In this document: one piece after another, positions 15,242 to 22,143 of the stretch | How positions within the stretch are numbered: the first letter of the stretch is position 1 | How the letters are laid out: every line of letters begins with the position of its first letter | Assembly: GCA_003669575.1 (NCBI GenBank) | Contig: QWOR01000364.1 | Coordinates: 1 to 22,143, forward strand | Direction of reading: 5' to 3' | DNA from: Planctomycetota bacterium | Lineage (GTDB): Bacteria; Planctomycetota; Planctomycetia; Planctomycetales; Planctomycetaceae | Length of the DNA stretch: 22,143 bases | The notes under the pieces: generated by a model | The model's database searches: none | What the model was told of the DNA's origin: nothing | Seen by the model: only the letters and a program-made list of their open reading frames with translations | Program-made: the position numbers and the translations under genes

Positions 15242-16897
15242 ATGCGATCGATGATTTCTCTCGCCCTGCTGGGCGCTGCTCTGGTCCCCGCCATCGCGGG
15301 GGCAGCTGATGACCCGACTGCTGCATTGCAGGCTGAGATCAAGTCTCGTCAGCTCTCCCCCAAAGACTGGCCTCAACTCGGAGGCTGGACCCATCGCAAC
15401 AACACCCCGGATGCGACGGGCATTCCAGAAACCTGGGATGTGAAGAAGGGGACCAACATCCTCTGGTCAACTCCGCTCGGATCGCAGACCTACGGGAACA
15501 CCGTGGTCGCGAATGGGAAGATCTATGTCGGGACCAACAACTATCACGGCTATTTGAAGCGTTATCCCAAGAACATCGACCTGGGTGTTCTCCTCTGTCT
15601 GGATGAGAAGACCGGCAAGTTCCTCTGGCAACACTCCAGCCAGAAGCTCCCGACCGGACTGGTCCATGACTGGCCCGATCAGGGGATCTGCTGCTCACCG
15701 TACTGCGAGGGAGATCGTCTCTGGTACGTGACCAGCCGCGGTGAAGTTGTCTGCCTGGATGCAGAAGGTTTCCACGACAACGAAAACGACAGCCCGTTCA
15801 CCTCGGAAGAGAACGAGAACAAGGACGAGGCCGATATCGTCTGGAAGTTTGACATGATGGGCCAGCTCGGCACATCGCAGCATAACATGTGCAGTTGCTC
15901 GCTGACCTGCGTCGGGAACACGCTGTATGTCTGCACCTCAAACGGTGTGGATGAATCGCACGTGAACATTCCGGCCCCGAATGCTCCCAGCTTCTTCGCC
16001 ATCGACCGCAACACCGGCAAGGTGCTGTGGACCGATGCGTCTCCCGGTAAGAACATCCTCCACGGCCAGTGGTCATCGCCGGCTTATGCCGAGATCGGTG
16101 GCCAGGCACAGGTGATCTTCGGTGCGGGCGATGGCTGGGTCTACAGCTTTGACCCCGCAGGCGATGGGGCTGGCAAGTCGAAGTTGTTGTGGAAGTTTGA
16201 TTGCAACCCGAAGGCCTCGAAATACTCGGTCAGCGGTAAGAGCGAACGGAACCATCTCATCGGGACTCCGGTGATCTACGACAACAAGGTCTACATTGGT
16301 GTGGGAGAAGACCCAGAGCACGGGGAAGGGAATGGCCACTTGTGGTGTATCGATCCGACCAAACGGGGCGATATCAGCTCGGAGCTGGCTGTCGACAAGG
16401 ATGGCAAGCCAATCGTCGATCCACTCGACGGGACTCGCCGTCTGCAGGCCATTCACCCGGAAAACGGTGAGAAGACTGCCCCCAATCCCAACTCGGGAGC
16501 TGTCTGGCACTTCGTCGGTGAAGACACCAACGGCAACAAGAAGCTCGACTTCGAAGAAGAGATGCACCGCACGATGGGCACCTGTGCCATCAAGGACGAT
16601 CTGCTGTATGTCGTCGACTCGAGTGGAGCAGTCCACTGCCTCGATGCCCAGACGGGCAAGTCGTACTGGAACTACGACATGTTTGCCGCCTCTTGGGGTT
16701 CGCCTCTGATCGCGGATGGCAAGGTCTTCTGTGGAGATGAAGATGGCGATGTGATCGTCTTCAAGCACGGCAAAGAGATGGAAGAACTCGCCACCAACAG
16801 CTGCGGCAACTCCGTCTACAGCTCGCCGATCATCGCGAACGATGTGCTGTACATCTCGAACAAGTCGACGCTGTTCGCCATCGGCGTGAAGAAGTAA
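15242..16897 (+). CDS. Secreted PQQ-like beta-propeller with an EF-hand-type loop
   Basis: A 551-residue exported propeller. The signal peptide is MRSMISLALLGAALVPAIAGA, followed by DWPQLGGWTHRNNTPDATGIPETWD, the start of the first blade. Docking phrases LDEKTGKFLWQ, IDRNTGKVLWT and LDAQTGKSYWN recur at regular intervals. Between blades, residues 428-439 read DTNGNKKLDFEE, an exact EF-hand/dockerin-type calcium loop with D1, N3, N5, D9 and E12. The protein also has unusual cysteine groups (CCSPYC, CSCSLTC), which may form disulfides. The start has GGAG ten bases upstream. It lies 120 bases after the 899-residue propeller gene on the same strand and ends before the terminator at 16944, so the two are probably a transcription unit. 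The ligand is unknown. Confidence 0.9.
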   Translation: MRSMISLALLGAALVPAIAGAADDPTAALQAEIKSRQLSPKDWPQLGGWTHRNNTPDATGIPETWDVKKGTNILWSTPLGSQTYGNTVVANGKIYVGTNNYHGYLKRYPKNIDLGVLLCLDEKTGKFLWQHSSQKLPTGLVHDWPDQGICCSPYCEGDRLWYVTSRGEVVCLDAEGFHDNENDSPFTSEENENKDEADIVWKFDMMGQLGTSQHNMCSCSLTCVGNTLYVCTSNGVDESHVNIPAPNAPSFFAIDRNTGKVLWTDASPGKNILHGQWSSPAYAEIGGQAQVIFGAGDGWVYSFDPAGDGAGKSKLLWKFDCNPKASKYSVSGKSERNHLIGTPVIYDNKVYIGVGEDPEHGEGNGHLWCIDPTKRGDISSELAVDKDGKPIVDPLDGTRRLQAIHPENGEKTAPNPNSGAVWHFVGEDTNGNKKLDFEEEMHRTMGTCAIKDDLLYVVDSSGAVHCLDAQTGKSYWNYDMFAASWGSPLIADGKVFCGDEDGDVIVFKHGKEMEELATNSCGNSVYSSPIIANDVLYISNKSTLFAIGVKK

Positions 16898-16943
16898 TCG
16901 CGGATGGCGTGGGACAGAATTCCTCGCGATATCAGCAATCATC

Positions 16944-16977
16944 AACGGGGACGGGCGAATCAGCCCGTTCCCGTTTT
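16944..16977 (+). terminator. Intrinsic terminator after the propeller pair
   Basis: ACGGGGACGGGC (16945-16956) pairs with GCCCGTTCCCGT (16963-16974) over 12 positions with one G-T wobble and a six-base loop. A flanking A-T pair and TTTT run follow. It lies 47 bases after the TAA. Confidence 0.88.
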
Positions 16978-17242
16978 GCATTTCAGGTAGGGATGTACCA
17001 CCTCGTCCTCACGTTTCCGAAAAAGCAATCCTTCATTCACCAGAAGGACTTAAATCCGACGTTCAACAGTCCGGGGATGACGAATTTGCCAGACCTGTCG
17101 GGATTGCAGTCATACAGAGTCTTGCCAGCGAGTCGCGGAAATTTCCAGCAGAATCATCACTGGAGGCGGGAAATCACGCCTGAGTGCCATTCATGAATTA
17201 CGCTTTAACGGCCTACATAGCTAAGTTTCACTGGAGACGATT
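16978..17242. other. Leader region of the receiver gene
   Basis: About 265 bases between the terminator and the receiver gene, with no convincing coding frame, repeat or RNA structure. The promoter of the receiver gene should be here. GGAG at 17233-17236 is its ribosome binding site. Confidence 0.45.
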
Positions 17243-17644
17243 GTGTCCTCTCAGCTGCCGCTCCGGGTTGTCGCCTGCGACGACCACGCTCACATCACAT
17301 GCACACTTGAGATGGCGCTGCGCAAGGCTGGCTTCGTGGTAGAAACTTATCCCAGCGGCGAACTGGCTCTGGAAGCGATCCAGCGTGAAACTCCGGCGGT
17401 GATCATCACCGACTGTCAGATGCCCGGTGGCATGGATGGGCTGCAGTTGTGCCGTATCATCCGCGGTGACTCCCGGTTCTGGGATGTTCCCATCATCATG
17501 CTGACATCCAAGGGCTATGAACTCTCCGAAAACATGCTGCGACGTGATCTGCAGATTTCCGCACTGATCGGCAAGCCGTTTAGCCCCCGCGAACTGATCA
17601 AGCTGGTTCAGAGTCTCGTCGGTGTCGAGAACGCCACGGTCTGA
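17243..17644 (+). CDS. Single-domain response regulator (CheY-like receiver)
   Basis: A 133-residue stand-alone receiver domain. All functional residues are present: acidic pair D13-D14 (VACDDHAH), phospho-acceptor D57 (IITDCQMPGGMDG), switch T88 (IIMLTSKG) and K111 (LIGKPFSPREL). There is no output domain, so it must act by protein contact, as in chemotaxis, phosphorelays or kinase control. GTG 17243 is the start, supported by GGAG six bases upstream; no ATG fits. No histidine kinase gene is adjacent. It is convergent with the toroid protein gene, with about 50 bases between stops, so no operon partner is visible. Confidence 0.92.
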   Translation: MSSQLPLRVVACDDHAHITCTLEMALRKAGFVVETYPSGELALEAIQRETPAVIITDCQMPGGMDGLQLCRIIRGDSRFWDVPIIMLTSKGYELSENMLRRDLQISALIGKPFSPRELIKLVQSLVGVENATV

Positions 17645-17695
17645 AGCACCACCATCTCGCCAAAATATTCATGCGAGAGCAGCCAGCTGTTGGCG

Positions 17696-20044
17696 TCACT
17701 CAGGCGCAGTCGATGTCTCGCCCGTCGGCTCTGCGGACTGAGGGATGGCCGAAGCGGGTGCCGTGGTACGATAAAGCGGCAGGTACCGGTAATAGACTTC
17801 GAGCGTCAACGTCGCAAATGTCGTCGCATAGATGCGTCCACCGTATCCGCCCCACTGATCTCGTGGCTCCCAGCTTCCCGCGAATTCACCCGTCGTCACC
17901 TGTTCGGCGATCAGCAAATCTCGCAGCCGTGAGTTCCACTGCTCCCACGCGTCCCCACCGTACTGGTAGAGGGCCAGCGTGCTGTAGTACCACGAATACA
18001 GATTCATTGACTGTCGCGTCGGTGGATTCGTCAGGAGAAACTTGACTGCCTCATCGCACGAGGGATGCTCACGTGGCAGCCCGAGCATCTGCTTGCAGAA
18101 CAACGACTCAGCCGTCATGGCGACCGTGGGACTTTCGTTCCGGCGATACGAGGCCAAACCGCCCGCGCGGCCCTGCCCCCGTTGCTGCAGAAACAGAATC
18201 ATCTTCTGACGGTTCGCCAGCGGAATCTCCATTCCCGCGGCTTGAGCACTTTTCAGCGACATGAGATGCCAGCCGAAAATGCTCATGTCTCCGCCTCCTT
18301 GCTGGCCACGTTTGTATCGCCAGCCACCGTCTTCCAGCTGACAGGCCAGCGTGAACCGAATGGCTTTCTGCAGCGGCTCCAGCAGGAATCGCGACTGCTC
18401 CGGATCCTTCGTCATGGCGTAGGCCTCGGCGATTGCGAATGTCGCCATGGCATGTGAATAAACTCCTGCGACTTCGGCGGCATTCCCCCCAAGATACCCA
18501 TCGATGTTCTGTGGACTCTTGCCCTGCTGGTAGATCAGCCAGCGCAAAGCTCGTGTCACGTTCTCAGAGTACTGGCCTTCTTCCAGCGTGTTCTGCTTGC
18601 CCAGAAAGGCGAGGATCGCCAGTGCCGTCAGCCCGGTATCGGCGTTGCGACCAATGTTGGAATCGCGTCCCGTCGCGTTCTTGGCGTCCGTCACGCTCCC
18701 CTTCCCAGCTCCGTACGAATCGCCGTCCCAATATCCGTCCACGTTCTGGATGCTGGCCAGCCAGTGCAACGCGAGATCGACGGCGGCCTCGGATTCCGCA
18801 TTTCCACCAAATTGTTCGACCGCCTGTTCACGCATTTCATTGGACCGCAGCTGATACTGAGCGGGCGTGGAATTCTCCAGCGGCGCCGCTAAGAGCCCCT
18901 TCAATGGCACCAGGTCAGGAAGAGCTTCTTCGCCCGGATTGTCCGTGTCACCCGGGGCCCCCGTGTTAAACGGACGCGATGCCTCTTCGCGACTCTCTTC
19001 AGAGAGTTTTGCTCCAGGTTTGCCACTCATACTCGGTTGGTCAATCTTGGCCAGACCCTCTTCGACCTTCGGAGTCATTCGCGGTGTCGATCGACGAGGC
19101 AGAGCTGCTGGGGCACCTGATTGAGAGACTTGAGGCTGTGAAGCTGGAGCAGCCATATCGGGGGTATCTGAGACCTGGGCTGGGGCAGGACCAGTCCGGG
19201 CAGGGGCCTGTTCACGCTGCATCCTCGCGAGTGGAGTGGCCTCCGGACTGGGGAGTGCCGATGGCAGGTCTTCCTCGACCCCGAGTCTGATTTCCTTGTT
19301 GGGCAGGATCTGCGGTCGTTGCTCCGGCTGCATCAGGGCCGTGTCAGACGGTGTCGCCGAGACGTTCGGGGTCGAACGAGCCAGAGTGGGGGCCTCGCGT
19401 GAGGGAGCTTGCGATGACTCGACCGGATCAACCGTGTCCATCGTGGGCTGGAATGTGGCGGGATTGTACTCCTGTGGGAGGTCTGCCTTCGCCAGTTCGC
19501 CGGTTTCCTGAGGAGCCGGGGGCAATGGCTCGAACACAGGATCGGGAATCGGCACCACATCCACCGGCTGACGTGCAGTCGCTGAGGTGACATCGGCCTG
19601 AGGAGTCTCAGGAACCTCGACTTGTGTTCGGTCGAGGGGCGCGGGTTGCGAGCTGGTCAGCTGCTCCCACGGCTGGCGATCTGCTTCGGGACTGCTTCTC
19701 AGTTCTTCAAATGCATTCTCATCCGAATTGAGATCGGTCGAGATCTCGACCGCATGATCAGACTCAAAGGCTGTCACTTTGGATAACTGATACTCGGGAA
19801 CGAGTGCCACCACACCACAGAGCAACGAGGCATGAATGACGAGTGAAAAGATCAACGCCTTGCCGGTGACGCGGCGGCTTCCCCACTGAGTCCCCAGCAT
19901 CGCCAGCAGATGTGTCGAGGCGACAACGACCCCACCGCACAGCAGCAGAACGACCGCGGGTTGAAAGATCGCAACGATCAAATTCACCAGCGGCCACAGT
20001 TGAGCCGTGAGGTCGAGAGCCAGGGTCGGTTCAGCCAGTCTCAT
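17696..20044 (-). CDS. TonB-like membrane-anchored protein with alpha/alpha-toroid (squalene-cyclase-fold) domain
   Basis: A 782-residue protein in three parts. Residues 1-85 hold two hydrophobic segments (about 17-45 and 64-82). The basic loop between them (R57, R58, K62) predicts that the second segment exits to the periplasm. That segment contains S67-x3-H71, the serine/histidine spacing of the TonB and TolA anchor. Residues 88-415 are a Pro/Glu/Ser/Ala-rich low-complexity linker. Residues 418-755 form an alpha/alpha toroid of the prenyltransferase/squalene-cyclase repeat type, with QW-like motifs QNVDGYW (433-439) and QLEDGGW (569-575). The cyclase DxDD motif is not visible, so enzymatic cyclisation is unlikely. 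Its ATG overlaps the ExbD stop (ATGA at 20044-20041), indicating translational coupling. I infer an ExbD-energised transducer whose toroid binds a polysaccharide, peptide or lipid; this is not proven. Confidence 0.85.
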   Translation of the reverse strand: MRLAEPTLALDLTAQLWPLVNLIVAIFQPAVVLLLCGGVVVASTHLLAMLGTQWGSRRVTGKALIFSLVIHASLLCGVVALVPEYQLSKVTAFESDHAVEISTDLNSDENAFEELRSSPEADRQPWEQLTSSQPAPLDRTQVEVPETPQADVTSATARQPVDVVPIPDPVFEPLPPAPQETGELAKADLPQEYNPATFQPTMDTVDPVESSQAPSREAPTLARSTPNVSATPSDTALMQPEQRPQILPNKEIRLGVEEDLPSALPSPEATPLARMQREQAPARTGPAPAQVSDTPDMAAPASQPQVSQSGAPAALPRRSTPRMTPKVEEGLAKIDQPSMSGKPGAKLSEESREEASRPFNTGAPGDTDNPGEEALPDLVPLKGLLAAPLENSTPAQYQLRSNEMREQAVEQFGGNAESEAAVDLALHWLASIQNVDGYWDGDSYGAGKGSVTDAKNATGRDSNIGRNADTGLTALAILAFLGKQNTLEEGQYSENVTRALRWLIYQQGKSPQNIDGYLGGNAAEVAGVYSHAMATFAIAEAYAMTKDPEQSRFLLEPLQKAIRFTLACQLEDGGWRYKRGQQGGGDMSIFGWHLMSLKSAQAAGMEIPLANRQKMILFLQQRGQGRAGGLASYRRNESPTVAMTAESLFCKQMLGLPREHPSCDEAVKFLLTNPPTRQSMNLYSWYYSTLALYQYGGDAWEQWNSRLRDLLIAEQVTTGEFAGSWEPRDQWGGYGGRIYATTFATLTLEVYYRYLPLYRTTAPASAIPQSAEPTGETSTAPE

Positions 20045-20463
20045 TTGCCGGCGGGTTCCTCAACGCGTGCGTCCAGTTTGATCTTCGAGAGCCCGGCCTT
20101 CTGGCACATGCTCAGTGTACTCATCACATGCTGGTAAGGACCCTGACCGTCGCCGCGAATCCGGACGACCTGATCGGGATAGCGTTTGGCCGCCAGCTTC
20201 AGTTCGGCTTCCAGCTCTGGAAGTTCTTTCTGTTTACCTTTGACGAAGATGATCCCATCGCTTTTTACGTTGAGGATGATCTCGTCGGGGAGAGCGGTCA
20301 GCGGACGGGCCTCAGCGACGGTCGGCAGGTTAATGTCGTACTGTTTCTCGGGTTCGACCAGCCGACTGCCCACCATGAAGAAGATGTTGAGCAGCATGAC
20401 GACGTCGATCATCGGCGTCAGATTCATTCCGGGTTCTTCCTCCTGGGGAACGCGGAGCGGCAT
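20041..20463 (-). CDS. exbD: ExbD/TolR family biopolymer transport protein
   Basis: A 140-residue protein with the ExbD/TolR layout: a short cytoplasmic N-terminus, one transmembrane helix (MNLTPMIDVVMLLNIFFMVG, about residues 13-32), and a periplasmic domain. D20 in the LTPMIDVV block is the conserved proton-pathway aspartate. The periplasmic domain shows the family's YDINLPTVAEA, EIILNVKSDGIIFVKGK and VVRIRGDGQGPYQHVMSTLSMCQKAGLSKI. ATG 20463 is set by AGGAG nine bases upstream and gives the normal length; the frame extends upstream without similarity. It normally works with ExbB/MotA-type channel subunits, but no such gene is in the window. The direct partner here appears to be the overlapping downstream toroid gene. 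Confidence 0.93.
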   Translation of the reverse strand: MPLRVPQEEEPGMNLTPMIDVVMLLNIFFMVGSRLVEPEKQYDINLPTVAEARPLTALPDEIILNVKSDGIIFVKGKQKELPELEAELKLAAKRYPDQVVRIRGDGQGPYQHVMSTLSMCQKAGLSKIKLDARVEEPAGK

Positions 20464-20804
20464 GTCACAGTTCTCCTGGAGCGAAAAGTCGGCGGGAACG
20501 GTGTTCGATGTGCAGGACACTGGCCGGGAAACGACAACGAATTCATCCGTCCGCCGGTGTCGCCCCCACTGCCCCAATCATACCCGGACTGAGGATTTAC
20601 TGTTAGAGGGGATTCGGGCGGATGGAACCGCCAAATGGGCGTTGGAACGTCGGTGAATTGCAATTCCAGGCCGATTTCACAGCCCGGCGGCAACCACTTC
20701 TCAGGCGTACCCCTGACTGCGGGGTGGTGTTCGTCTACGATCCGATGGACTCTCAGATCTCCAGACCTTCGGCTGGCCAGCATCTGAAAACAGAGGGGAA
20801 GCAC
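20464..20804. promoter_or_regulatory. Divergent control region between exbD and the glycosyltransferase
   Basis: A 341-base region that must hold promoters for both divergent genes. A perfect 12-base palindrome GAATTGCAATTC lies at 20655-20666, and a five-base-stem hairpin (GGCGG, six bases, CCGCC) at 20617-20632. Either could be an operator, but the regulator is unknown. The two open frames that extend the flanking genes across it show no family-like sequence. Confidence 0.4.
20473..20477 (-). promoter_or_regulatory. Ribosome binding site of exbD
   Basis: AGGAG on the minus strand, nine bases from ATG 20463. It decides against the longer upstream reading of the ExbD frame. Confidence 0.75.
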
Positions 20805-21980
20805 ATGGGCTGGGTCGACATCGTTTGCTGGAGCTTGATGGCGTTCTGGGGGCTCGCTCTGTTTCCGGCCTTTTACGGGGTCCTTTTCCCGCGGTTCATT
20901 CGCAGCATCCCGCCACTCACCGGAGAGAAGCTGCCCTCGCTGTCGTTGATCGTCCCGGCCAAGAACGAGGAAGAGGCGATCGAAGAGGCTCTGCGCCGGA
21001 TGTTGCAGCTGGATTACCCCGACTACGAAGTCATCGCGATTAACGATCGCTCGGACGACCAGACGGGTGCGATCATGGACCGGATCGCTGCGGAGGTGGG
21101 TTCCCCATTGCAAGTCGTCCATGTGAAAGAACTCCCCACAGGCTGGCTGGGCAAGAACCATGCCATGTCACAGGGGATCGCCCGGGCACGGGGGGAGTTC
21201 ATCCTGCTCACAGACGGCGACGTGATGTTCGACCCGCTGGTGTTGAGGCGGGCCATGAACGTCGTCCAGAAGCGACAGCTGGATCATCTGGTGTTAGTGC
21301 CGGAGACCACCTACAGCACGTTTCTGGAAGCGGCACTGATCAACTTCTTCGGTGTGTTGATGATGGCGACGACTCGATTTCCGATCGTGCGCTGGAAGTG
21401 GTTCAAGGACGCCTATCTGGGAGTGGGGGCCTTCAATCTGGTTCGTCGGACAGCTTACGACACCATCGGGGGCTTTGAACCACTCAAGCTGGAGGTGGCG
21501 GATGATCTGATGCTGGGGCGGCTGATCAAGCACAGTGGACTGCGACAGGACGTATTCGGCGGCCAGGGGAGCGTGCGTGTGAAGTGGCAGTCGGGCGGCG
21601 TCTGGGCGATTGTCCGCGGGCTCGAAAAGAACGCATTCTCGGGGACGAATTACTCGGTCGGCCGCACGATCGCAGCTGTCAGCATGCTGTGCCTGATCTT
21701 TGTGGGTCCCGTGGTGGCCCTGTGCAGTGGATGGGTGACGACACCGGCCCTGATCATGGCGATCGGCAGTCTGCTGCTGTCGCTGGGGACGGCCCGGATG
21801 ATGGGGTTTCCAATCGCTGTGGGATTGCTCTACCCATGGGCGGTACTGGTTCTGAGCTTCATCATCCTGCGTTCAATGGTACTGACGCTTCGGCAGGGGG
21901 GCGTTCGCTGGAGAGATACGTTCTATTCGTTGGCCGACCTGCGCAAGGCCCGTCTGCTGGATGGTGCCAGCGAACTGTAG
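20805..21980 (+). CDS. Membrane-bound glycosyltransferase family 2 protein
   Basis: A 391-residue GT-A fold glycosyltransferase, inverting type, that transfers a sugar from a nucleotide sugar. One N-terminal helix (about residues 5-28) is followed by the catalytic domain: LSLIVPAKNEEEAIEEAL (47-64), VIAINDRSDDQT (76-87), GWLGKNHAMSQGIARARGEFILLTDGD (113-139) with DGD (137-139) as the DxD metal site, and EVADDLMLGRLIKHSG as the likely catalytic-base block. Three C-terminal hydrophobic segments end the protein. The LPTGWLGK...AMSQGI region resembles hopanoid-associated HpnB-type and carotenoid CrtQ-type enzymes, so a lipid acceptor is possible but not shown. ATG 20805 is preferred, with GAGGGGAA upstream; an open frame continues to 20622 without family-like sequence. 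Confidence 0.87.
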   Translation: MGWVDIVCWSLMAFWGLALFPAFYGVLFPRFIRSIPPLTGEKLPSLSLIVPAKNEEEAIEEALRRMLQLDYPDYEVIAINDRSDDQTGAIMDRIAAEVGSPLQVVHVKELPTGWLGKNHAMSQGIARARGEFILLTDGDVMFDPLVLRRAMNVVQKRQLDHLVLVPETTYSTFLEAALINFFGVLMMATTRFPIVRWKWFKDAYLGVGAFNLVRRTAYDTIGGFEPLKLEVADDLMLGRLIKHSGLRQDVFGGQGSVRVKWQSGGVWAIVRGLEKNAFSGTNYSVGRTIAAVSMLCLIFVGPVVALCSGWVTTPALIMAIGSLLLSLGTARMMGFPIAVGLLYPWAVLVLSFIILRSMVLTLRQGGVRWRDTFYSLADLRKARLLDGASEL

Positions 21981-22143
21981 AGAACGTGCAGGTGATTTGC
22001 TCGCCACCTCTTAAGTGAATCTCGCAGGTCAATCGACTTAACTGCGAAAAAACGAGACTTCTCCAATCTCTGATCTTTTGCGATTTCAAACTGGAGCATC
22101 AACGATTGCTGATCTATCATTAGATGCTCGATTCGAACACGGA
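21981..22143. other. Right-edge non-coding tail
   Basis: The last 163 bases contain no supported gene. They hold one inverted repeat, GAGCATC (22094-22100) and GATGCTC (22123-22129), with a 22-base loop. The few overlapping minus-strand frames look like shadows of the glycosyltransferase gene. Confidence 0.4.

Noticed and set aside
12422..16897. Calling the propellers PQQ-dependent alcohol or glucose dehydrogenases
   Set aside because: I see no cytochrome c CxxCH motif and did not recognise PQQ/Ca active-site residues; PQQ-like docking repeats alone do not show cofactor use.
17696..18800. Calling the toroid protein a squalene-hopene cyclase
   Set aside because: The fold motifs are present, but the DxDD catalytic motif is not visible and the N-terminal anchor and linker are foreign to the enzyme.
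21923..22120. 65-codon minus-strand frame at the right edge
   Set aside because: It overlaps the end of the glycosyltransferase gene and has no supporting start signal or recognisable sequence.

Overview
The window looks like a chromosomal segment from a member of the Planctomycetota. This is inferred from the mix of families: a Tat-exported DUF1501 protein, secreted PQQ-like propellers with the planctomycete-style N-terminus (WPFWRGPNMDG), a Tat-exported lactonase-type propeller, an ExbD gene joined to an alpha/alpha-toroid protein, an mraZ outside any division cluster, and weak or absent Shine-Dalgarno sequences. I saw no rRNA, tRNA, CRISPR array, transposase or phage gene. Assignments rest on motifs read by eye; no database search was possible.

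Layout. 1-255 is the 5' end of a minus-strand membrane protein cut by the window edge. 465-1925 (minus) is a DUF1501 protein. 1926-2651 is a repeat-bearing non-coding stretch with two long inverted repeats. 2652-3140 (minus) is an orphan mraZ. It is separated by two GTGGG/CCCAC palindromes from a plus-strand secreted protein of unknown function (3574-4920), which ends at a very clear intrinsic terminator (4942-4986). 5049-6890 (plus) is a GlmL/MutL-type ASKHA ATPase without its mutase partners.

7100-12057 is a run of six minus-strand genes, in transcription order: VOC-fold protein, 64-residue membrane protein, DUF4345-like membrane protein, lactonase-type propeller, secreted PHP metallohydrolase, DUF2071 protein. 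Gaps are 57-214 bases, so one or more operons are possible. 12422-16897 (plus) is a tandem pair of secreted PQQ-like propellers separated by a strong hairpin and closed by an intrinsic terminator. 17243-17644 (plus) is a single-domain CheY-like receiver.

The most interesting part is 17696-20463 (minus). An ExbD gene overlaps by ATGA with a 782-residue protein. That protein has TonB-like N-terminal architecture: a transmembrane helix with the S-x3-H spacing seen in TonB, followed by a very long Pro/Glu/Ser-rich linker. It ends in a squalene-cyclase-fold alpha/alpha toroid lacking the DxDD catalytic motif, in place of a TonB C-terminal domain. This could be a proton-motive-force-driven machine with an unusual output domain. 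A divergent glycosyltransferase family 2 membrane protein (20805-21980) closes the window.
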